Source of the DNA: Scatavimonas merdipullorum
Lineage (GTDB): Bacteria; Bacillota; Clostridia; Oscillospirales; Acutalibacteraceae
Direction: 5' to 3'
Length of the DNA: 12,264 bases
NCBI GenBank assembly: GCA_018712865.1
Contig: DVGH01000037.1
Coordinates: forward strand, 1-12,264
Both the position numbers and the translations under genes were made by a program. This document shows, piece by piece, positions 7,668 through 12,264 of this stretch. How positions within the stretch are numbered: position 1 is the first letter of the stretch; every line of letters starts with the position of its first letter. A model generated the notes under the pieces. It saw only the letters and a list, made by a program, of their open reading frames with translations, made no database searches and was not told the DNA's origin.

Positions 7668-8405
7668 CTATTCCTCATTGGTCTTACTCGCTTTATTCAG
7701 GGAAGGAAGCTTCTGTACGAATTGCTGGAAATCATCAAAGCTGCCATGCCTGTAAGCGGAAATATCTTTGTTTTTGCTGTTGATCAAACAGTCTGTAATC
7801 AAATATGTATCTACACCCAGCGCAGCGGCGCACATGTCTTCGTTTACGTCGTTGCCTACCATCAGGCAGTCGCCCGGCGTTTTTCCGGCTTTTTGCAGGA
7901 TTTCCCTGTAATAGCCAAGGTTTGGTTTACAGAAGGTACAGTGCTCATAGGTTGTGATAAAATCAAAAATATTGGGATCCACGCCGGCCCAGCGCAGCCG
8001 GTTCTGGGTAGCACTGGCGGGGAAAATGGGATTTGTCGCGGCGATGAGCCGATAGCCCTTGTCTTTCAGAAGCTGTGTGCAGGTATGCGCAAGCGGCGTT
8101 AAGCCTACTGTTTGCTTGGCATTGTTAAATTCATGCGTATAAAACTTGTCAAATTCAGGCGTAAGGCTTAAAATATCCTGTCCCATGAACGAGGCAAACG
8201 TTTGCCAAAACCTTTTTTCGTTGGTCATAGAGCCGTCGTTTTTTATCATAGCCTTTGTACCTGCCCAGACACCGCGGATCAGCGTTTTGCTGTCCAGCCC
8301 GAACGGAATAAATTTTTTTGCAAGCGCAGAAAAATAACCTTCGACAAAAGCCTCCTGCTGCATGGGAAGCAGTGTGCCGTCTAAATCAAATAAAACCGTA
8401 TCCAT
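7668..8405 (-). CDS. HAD superfamily hydrolase
   Basis: A 245-residue probable phosphatase with all four HAD motifs: I, FDLDGT with Asp7 (nucleophile) and Asp9; II, AATNP with Thr124; III, Lys160 in FCKPN; IV, GNDVNED with Asp186 and Asp190. The helical stretch between motifs I and II (about residues 15-100) fits a C1 cap, as in YjjG- or phosphoglycolate-phosphatase-like enzymes, but the substrate cannot be assigned. AGGAG (8412-8416) lies 6 nt before the ATG. It is the first gene of a two-gene unit with the FAD protein; a shared pathway is an inference from coupling only. Confidence 0.92.
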   Translation of the reverse strand: MDTVLFDLDGTLLPMQQEAFVEGYFSALAKKFIPFGLDSKTLIRGVWAGTKAMIKNDGSMTNEKRFWQTFASFMGQDILSLTPEFDKFYTHEFNNAKQTVGLTPLAHTCTQLLKDKGYRLIAATNPIFPASATQNRLRWAGVDPNIFDFITTYEHCTFCKPNLGYYREILQKAGKTPGDCLMVGNDVNEDMCAAALGVDTYLITDCLINSKNKDISAYRHGSFDDFQQFVQKLPSLNKASKTNEE

Positions 8406-8445
8406 AGTACACTCCTATAGAGAAAACTTTATTTTAATACACATT

Positions 8446-8454
8446 ATCATACCA
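8446..8454 (-). promoter_or_regulatory. Possible extended -10 promoter for the HAD-FAD unit
   Basis: Read on minus, TGG immediately precedes TATGAT (-10 at 8451-8446), giving a TGn extended -10 element. The hexamer 17 bp upstream (TACAAA) is a poor -35. The start point would lie near 8440, about 35 nt from the ATG. Confidence 0.4.
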
Positions 8455-8631
8455 CATTTTAATTTGGATTTGTAGCTGTATTTTATGCTTTTTCCCGGCT
8501 GTCTTTTCTATTTTTTTAGACAAAAATGCTTAAAAACCGGCGTTTGTTTCCATAAAAAAGAAAAATACTGGCAGACAATAAAGGATTTGCCTGTCTGGCG
8601 TATAAAAATGCGCTGGTTATGGGATAAATAC

Positions 8632-8660
8632 TTGACACAGACTTGCGCGTTGTCTATAAT
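8632..8660 (+). promoter_or_regulatory. Consensus sigma-A promoter for greA
   Basis: Perfect TTGACA (8632-8637), a 17-bp spacer, perfect TATAAT (8655-8660). The leader is about 85 nt and contains a hairpin with CGCCG (8705-8709) and CGGCG (8714-8718), extendable to 8701-8722 with one mismatch. That hairpin ends 13 nt before the AAGGATGG ribosome binding site and has no T-run, so it is not a terminator. Confidence 0.88.
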
Positions 8661-8751
8661 AAAATCTATTATGTAAACGGATACGTATATCTTTGATAAA
8701 AGCACGCCGGAAGCGGCGCGCTGTCAATTGAAAAAAGGATGGTTATGTGAA

Positions 8752-9225
8752 ATGCAAAAACAGGTATTGCTTACCGACGAAGGCCTTAGGAAGCTGGAGG
8801 ACGAGCTGGATTTTCTGAAAACGGTTAGAAGAAAGGAAATTGCAGAAAAGATTAAGGTAGCGTTGTCGTTTGGAGATCTTTCGGAAAACAGCGAATATGA
8901 CGAAGCCAAAAATGAGCAGGCCATGGTGGAATCCAGAATTGTAACGATTGAAGCCATGCTGAAAAATGTAAAACTTATAGATGAAAATGAGATCAACACG
9001 GAGATTATCCATGTAGGCTCCAGGGCAAAGGTGAAAAACCTGTCGAGCGACAGGGAAAGCACCTATAAAATTGTTGGTTCTAATGAGGCAAATCCGCTGG
9101 AAGGGCGTATTTCTGACGAGTCCCCTGTCGGCAAAGCGCTTTTGGGAAAAAAGCCAGGGGATAAGATCACAGTAGAAACGCCGGGCGGTACGATTGTGTA
9201 CGAAGTGCTGGAAATCGGCAAATAA
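8752..9225 (+). CDS. greA: Transcription elongation factor GreA
   Basis: GreA enters the secondary channel of RNA polymerase and stimulates cleavage of backtracked RNA. At 157 residues it has the family's usual length. The N-terminal coiled coil (about residues 1-75) carries the tip GDLSENSEYDEAK (41-53) with Asp42 and Glu45, matching the catalytic acidic pair Asp41/Glu44 of E. coli. The C-terminal FKBP-like domain contains GSNEANPLEGRIS and SPVGKALLGKKPGD. The start at 8752 (MQKQVLLTDEG) is chosen for length and for AAGGATGG about 9 nt upstream; an in-frame TTG at 8728 would add eight residues. Codons favour AAA and GAA, unlike the lysS that follows 120 bp later. greA next to lysS is a common order in Firmicutes. 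Confidence 0.97.
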   Translation: MQKQVLLTDEGLRKLEDELDFLKTVRRKEIAEKIKVALSFGDLSENSEYDEAKNEQAMVESRIVTIEAMLKNVKLIDENEINTEIIHVGSRAKVKNLSSDRESTYKIVGSNEANPLEGRISDESPVGKALLGKKPGDKITVETPGGTIVYEVLEIGK

Positions 9226-9284
9226 GATACCGACGTATTTTGAACGCCACACTTTTGTTAAGGTCTGGCAGACTTGTAAAAAGC

Positions 9285-9312
9285 GAAGGCGTGCCTTGTG
9301 CACGCCTTCTTA
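9285..9312 (+). terminator. Hairpin between greA and lysS, weak terminator or attenuator-like
   Basis: GAAGGCGTGC (9285-9294) pairs with GCACGCCTTC (9300-9309), a 10-bp perfect stem with a 5-nt loop. Only TTA follows before ACGTG, so the T-tract is poor. It may reduce read-through from greA into lysS or simply sit in the lysS leader. Confidence 0.45.
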
Positions 9313-9345
9313 CGTGTAAAAGGGAGAAAACAGGAGGAAATAAAA

Positions 9346-10869
9346 ATGGAGGAACAAACAACGCCGCGCGCCGAGGAGAACCAAAGGGAAGAAACGGCGC
9401 AGGACTTAAATGCGCTTTTACAGATACGCAGGGAGAAGCTCCGGGCGCTTCAGCAGGAGGGGAAAGACCCTTTTGTCATTACGAAATATGACCAGACGCA
9501 TCACAGTCAGGAAATCAAGAACAACTATGATCAACTGGAAGGAAAGAACGTTTCTATCGCGGGACGCATGATGTCCAAGCGTGTGATGGGAAAAGCGTCC
9601 TTCTGCAATGTGCAGGATTTAAAGGGCAATATCCAGTCCTACGTGGCAAGAGACAGTGTGGGAGAGGAGAACTACAAAGCGTTCAAGAAGCTTGATGTGG
9701 GCGATGTGATTGGAATTGAGGGAGAAATCTTCAAGACAAAGACCGGGGAGATTTCTGTTCGTGCATCCCATGTGACACTGCTCTCTAAGAGTCTTCGGAT
9801 TCTTCCCGAGAAGTTCCACGGACTGACCAATACGGACATGCGCTATCGCCAGAGATACGTGGATTTGATTATGAACCCGGAGGTCAAGGATACATTTATC
9901 AAGAGATCGAAAATCATAAGCGCAATCCGCAGGTATCTTGACGGACAGGGCTTTATGGAGGTGGAGACGCCGATGCTTGTGAGCAACGCGGGCGGCGCCG
10001 CTGCCAGACCGTTTGAGACGCATTTCAATGCGCTGGACGAAGATTTCAAGCTTCGCATCTCCCTTGAGCTGTATCTGAAGAGGTTGATTGTCGGCGGGCT
10101 TGAGAGAGTGTACGAGATTGGCCGTGTGTTCCGAAACGAGGGACTTGACACAAGGCATAATCCTGAGTTTACGCTGATGGAGCTCTATCAGGCATATACA
10201 GATTACAACGGAATGATGGATCTGACGGAGGATCTGTACCGCCATGTGGCGCAGGAGGTTCTCGGTACGACGACGATTGTGTACAACGGAGTTGAGATGG
10301 ATCTGGGCAAGCCGTTTGAGCGTATTACCATGGTTGACGCGGTGAAGAAATATACCGGCATCGACTGGAATGAGGTGGAGACGCTTGAACAGGCGAGAGC
10401 GCTTGCAAAAGAGCATCACGTTGCGTTTGAAGAGCGTCACAAGAAGGGAGACATCCTTTCCCTGTTCTTTGAGGAATATGCGGAGGAGCATCTGATCCAG
10501 CCGACCTTTGTTATGGATCATCCGATTGAGATCTCGCCGCTTACTAAGAAGAAGCCGGAGAATCCGGACTATGTGGAGCGTTTTGAGTTCTTTATGAACG
10601 GATGGGAGATGGCCAACGCATACTCCGAGCTCAATGATCCGATCGATCAGAGAGCGCGCTTCAAGGCACAGGAGGAGCAGCTGGCGCAGGGCGACGAGGA
10701 GGCGAACACGACAGACGAAGACTTCCTGAACGCGCTGGAGATCGGTATGCCCCCGACGGGAGGCATTGGATTTGGAATTGACAGAATGTGCATGCTGCTG
10801 ACAGACAGTGCGGCCATTAGGGATGTTCTGCTTTTCCCGACAATGAAATCCCTGCCGAACGACAGGTAA
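9346..10869 (+). CDS. lysS: Lysyl-tRNA synthetase, class II
   Basis: LysS charges tRNA-Lys with lysine. The 507-residue protein has an N-terminal OB-fold anticodon-binding domain (about 66-150: VSIAGRMMSKRVMGKASF onward). The class II core has motif 1 around 185-212 (IRRYLDGQGFMEVETPML), motif 2 at 255-284 (VYEIGRVFRNEGLDTRHNPEF and following) and motif 3 at 472-486 (GGIGFGIDR). AGGAGG (9332-9337) lies 8 nt before the ATG. It ends in MKSLPNDR, without the long C-terminal extension some clostridial LysS carry. Lys and Glu codons are mostly AAG and GAG, with many AGA, CTT and GGA, which differs from greA and the genes to the left. The protein reads like Lachnospiraceae LysS. Transfer is possible but not proven. 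Confidence 0.97.
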   Translation: MEEQTTPRAEENQREETAQDLNALLQIRREKLRALQQEGKDPFVITKYDQTHHSQEIKNNYDQLEGKNVSIAGRMMSKRVMGKASFCNVQDLKGNIQSYVARDSVGEENYKAFKKLDVGDVIGIEGEIFKTKTGEISVRASHVTLLSKSLRILPEKFHGLTNTDMRYRQRYVDLIMNPEVKDTFIKRSKIISAIRRYLDGQGFMEVETPMLVSNAGGAAARPFETHFNALDEDFKLRISLELYLKRLIVGGLERVYEIGRVFRNEGLDTRHNPEFTLMELYQAYTDYNGMMDLTEDLYRHVAQEVLGTTTIVYNGVEMDLGKPFERITMVDAVKKYTGIDWNEVETLEQARALAKEHHVAFEERHKKGDILSLFFEEYAEEHLIQPTFVMDHPIEISPLTKKKPENPDYVERFEFFMNGWEMANAYSELNDPIDQRARFKAQEEQLAQGDEEANTTDEDFLNALEIGMPPTGGIGFGIDRMCMLLTDSAAIRDVLLFPTMKSLPNDR

Positions 10870-10874
10870 GAAAG

Positions 10875-10894
10875 AACCCGTATTTATGCGGGTT
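10875..10894 (+). terminator. Short hairpin after lysS
   Basis: AACCCG (10875-10880) pairs with CGGGTT (10889-10894) across an 8-nt loop, 6 nt after the lysS stop. The stem is short and the following TGAGGGG is not T-rich, so it is at best a weak terminator. Confidence 0.35.
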
Positions 10895-10987
10895 TGAGGG
10901 GTTCAGCAAAGCCGAAAAACTTACACCTTACACCAATCGGTGCAGGAAAATGTGCAGAGGCAAAAAAATCGCATAATGAACAGAATG

Positions 10988-11022
10988 AATGGGTAGTCCC
11001 ATATGGGATTGCCCATTTTCTT
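10988..11022 (+). terminator. Intrinsic terminator before the membrane-protein gene
   Basis: AATGGGTAGTCCC (10988-11000) pairs with GGGATTGCCCATT (11005-11017) over 13 bp with two G-U wobbles and a 4-nt loop, followed by TTCTT. It most likely ends lysS transcription. No promoter for the gene at 11063 is evident after it. Confidence 0.65.
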
Positions 11023-11062
11023 AAAAAGAAATAACTAAATCGGAAGTTGTGAGGTGTTTCAT

Positions 11063-11485
11063 ATGAAAAAAGGTATTTGTATTCTATACTACATTACGGT
11101 TGTAACAAGTGCTTTGGTAGGACTGTGGCATTTTTTTGTACCATGGATGTTTCAGTGGTATGATTATTTACCAATGCAGTATGAAAATCTCATAGTCGGG
11201 ATAGATTATACAAATTATTGCTTTTCCTTGTTGCTGTTTGGTTTAAGCGTCATGCTGATTGTTTTGGGTAAACGGGCATTGAACTTAAATAAAGAGGTAA
11301 TTTACTTTTATTATTTTCTTACCGTAGTGTGGCTGTTTCGTGCCTGCCTTGCAACATTTATAGAGCCTTGGCCGCTTGAGCCTATACCAGCAGCGGCTAT
11401 CGGGCAGTTAGCAGCGTCAGATTTACTTGCAGCACTAATGATATTTGTAAGTGTTTGTTTTATCAAGGTGGTAAAGAGAAGATAA
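11063..11485 (+). CDS. Small four-helix membrane protein, unknown function
   Basis: A 140-residue integral membrane protein with four hydrophobic segments at about residues 5-26, 49-69, 79-100 and 112-135 and a basic C-terminus (KVVKRR). Aromatic clusters stand out, GLWHFFVPWMFQWYDYLP (20-37) and EPWPLEP (101-107), just after helices 1 and 3. It resembles uncharacterised Firmicute membrane proteins with the same opening, but I cannot name a domain and claim no function. The start at 11063 is chosen because GAGGTG (11051-11056) lies 6 nt upstream; a GTG at 11054 would add three residues. It stands alone, with a terminator before it and a strong one 28 bp after it. The sequence is AT-richer than the genes to its left. 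Confidence 0.75.
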   Translation: MKKGICILYYITVVTSALVGLWHFFVPWMFQWYDYLPMQYENLIVGIDYTNYCFSLLLFGLSVMLIVLGKRALNLNKEVIYFYYFLTVVWLFRACLATFIEPWPLEPIPAAAIGQLAASDLLAALMIFVSVCFIKVVKRR

Positions 11486-11513
11486 CAGCTTTTGATTTGT
11501 CAAGATGAATTCA

Positions 11514-11552
11514 CCCTTTGGGAAAGAATAATCTCTCCCAAAGGGCTTTTTT
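11514..11552 (+). terminator. Strong intrinsic terminator after the membrane-protein gene
   Basis: CCCTTTGGGA (11514-11523) pairs perfectly with TCCCAAAGGG (11536-11545), with an inner AGA/TCT extension (11525-11527, 11532-11534), followed by CTTTTTTAT. It closes the membrane-protein transcript. Confidence 0.9.
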
Positions 11553-11604
11553 ATGCCTGAAAAAATTTTTTTAATTTTTTTGAAAAAGGAGCGATTTTGG
11601 GTGT

Positions 11605-11733
11605 GCATTTTACCCTCCTTTGTCCTCACTGGAAACGACGTCTGTTACGGCAATGAGCCGAGAGAGCATTCTGAAAAATTATTTGAGCCTTGTGAAAGAC
11701 AGATATGACTATGTTCGCATAAATTGCTCTTGT
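11605..11733 (+). pseudogene. Fragment of a ParA/Soj-type partition ATPase gene
   Basis: In the frame with codons starting at 11605, a stretch of about 43 residues reads like the middle of a ParA-family ATPase: LSSLETTSVTAMSRE, then SILKNYLSLVKDRYDYV, where intact relatives have (L)V(N/T)AMSRE and YDY followed by the Walker-B-like LIDCMPSLG. Here YDYV runs into RINCSC and the similarity stops. No start codon with a ribosome binding site, no Walker A and no downstream ParA sequence are visible. The flanks are low-complexity A/T runs (11556-11588) and AT-rich DNA. It is most simply the scar of a plasmid or integrative element. The identification is by recognition of the motif pattern, not by a search. 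Confidence 0.6.
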
Positions 11734-11880
11734 TACAATTTTTATGACAAGTGTTTAACCTTTATCAGTTGGTTTCTGCAACTAAAACTGTAAGCAGGTT
11801 GTTTTCACTCGTCATTTTTTTTAAATTATAACACTAACATTATGAACATTCACAAAAAAATCGATAAAATCAATTTTTTG
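11734..11880. other. AT-rich stretch without a gene
   Basis: Between the ParA fragment and the promoter at 11881 the sequence is AT-rich with T and A runs (11817-11823, 11853-11860). I see no credible gene or strong hairpin. The ParA frame stays open to a TAA at 11791-11793, but the residues after 11733 no longer resemble ParA. Confidence 0.5.
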
Positions 11881-11909
11881 TTGACAAATACAAATAATTT
11901 TGATATACT
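11881..11909 (+). promoter_or_regulatory. Sigma-A promoter for the gene cut by the right edge
   Basis: TTGACA (11881-11886), a 17-bp spacer, TATACT (11904-11909). The start point should be near 11916, about 50 nt before the ATG at 11965. The A/T-run DNA just upstream of the -35 could act as an UP element. Confidence 0.8.
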
Positions 11910-11964
11910 ATAGATGTAATAAATTAGTATTTTTTTGTCGAATTAAAAAGGAATGGCAATAGGA

Positions 11965-12264
11965 ATGGAAATAGTTAATAGAAAGAAATTTCATGTAAAC
12001 ACAGCTATTAATTCGAAAAATATACCGTTCTTATGGCAAGAGCTCGATTGTAGAACCCGGCCGATAGCCATTGCTTTTTCTGCTTTTAACGAAGATTTTT
12101 TAGATTTATTTCTTTTATGGGAATCTTACAGTAAGTTTTACCTGATTGATCAGATGGGCAATATACTGGATGATACTTTTGTGGATTTTTACACAAAAAC
12201 ACTAAAAAATATATTTGGCGTTTCTTTTAAAATTGAATATGTTCAACCGAATGATGACCTGAAC
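11965..12264 (+). CDS. Unrecognised protein, 5' portion only
   Basis: An open frame runs from the ATG at 11965 (alternative ATG at 11953, same frame) through the last base, giving at least 100 residues. It begins MEIVNRKKFHVNTAINSK, continues with IPFLWQELDCRTRPIAIAFSAF, and later has LIDQMGNILDD and YVQPNDDLN. It is aromatic-rich, with no signal peptide, membrane segment or motif that I can name. AAAAAGGA ends at 11952, 12 nt before 11965 but directly against 11953, which favours 11965. Codons are very AT-rich (TTT, TTA, AAA, ATA), unlike the genes up to lysS, suggesting acquired DNA. The strong promoter and intact frame support a real gene; no function is proposed. Confidence 0.65.
   Translation, partial: MEIVNRKKFHVNTAINSKNIPFLWQELDCRTRPIAIAFSAFNEDFLDLFLLWESYSKFYLIDQMGNILDDTFVDFYTKTLKNIFGVSFKIEYVQPNDDLN

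Larger units (their letters stand above)
8406..8751. other. Divergent intergenic region between the HAD gene and greA
   Basis: This 346-bp AT-rich stretch carries the divergent promoters for the HAD-FAD pair (minus) and greA (plus). Between them, about 8460-8630, I see A/T runs and a weak AGACA/TGTCT pairing (8573-8577 with 8592-8596), but no gene, RNA or strong structure. Confidence 0.6.

Noticed and set aside
10870..11062. Promoter for the four-helix membrane protein
   Set aside because: Candidates such as CATAAT at 10972-10977 or TTGCCC at 11009-11014 lack an acceptable partner hexamer at proper spacing, so none is listed.
11435..11629. 64-codon frame on minus over the end of the membrane-protein gene
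   Set aside because: It spans the strong terminator at 11514-11552 and low-complexity A/T runs. Its lysine- and phenylalanine-rich product is what such DNA gives by chance.
1..12264. tRNA or rRNA genes
   Set aside because: No tRNA-like cloverleaf with conserved T-loop or rRNA signature was noticed in the intergenic stretches on either strand; a covariance-model scan would be the firm test.

Overview
The window looks like a chromosomal segment of a Gram-positive Firmicute of class Clostridia, probably a gut-type lineage. The signs are purine-rich AGGAGG-type ribosome binding sites, several near-consensus sigma-A promoters, intrinsic terminators, and the protein families present (a TIGR04076-type small protein, a COG2509-like FAD protein, greA next to lysS). 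Genus cannot be fixed from sequence alone.

Layout. Positions 1-440 are non-coding: a terminator-like hairpin, two copies of an 84-bp direct repeat, a further inverted repeat and a consensus promoter. On the plus strand follow an AAA+/DUF4143-type ATPase (441-1694) and a small TIGR04076-type protein (1793-2137) with its own promoter, ending at a shared bidirectional terminator. On the minus strand, glmS (2253-4076) lies 61 bp downstream of a membrane-anchored nucleotide-sugar dehydratase (4138-6045) that has a strong promoter. The two fit one route: GlmS makes glucosamine-6-phosphate, the precursor of UDP-GlcNAc, which is the usual substrate of this dehydratase class. Further right, also on minus, is a HAD phosphatase gene (7668-8405) directly abutting a FAD-dependent oxidoreductase gene (6272-7666). 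Divergent from these on plus are greA (8752-9225) and lysS (9346-10869).

The right end (about 10870 to 12264) reads as an accessory, AT-richer region. It holds a 140-residue four-helix membrane protein of unknown function between hairpins, an isolated degraded fragment of a ParA/Soj-type ATPase gene (a probable scar of a plasmid or integrative element), and a strong promoter leading into an unrecognised AT-rich gene cut by the window edge. lysS itself shows codon use (AAG, GAG, AGA, CTT, GGA) unlike greA and the genes to the left and looks like Lachnospiraceae lysyl-tRNA synthetase, so transfer of lysS, perhaps with some downstream DNA, is plausible.

I did not find a convincing new multi-gene system. 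The best leads are the ParA scar with the foreign-looking partial gene, the compositional break at lysS, and the paired 84-bp repeats at the left edge.
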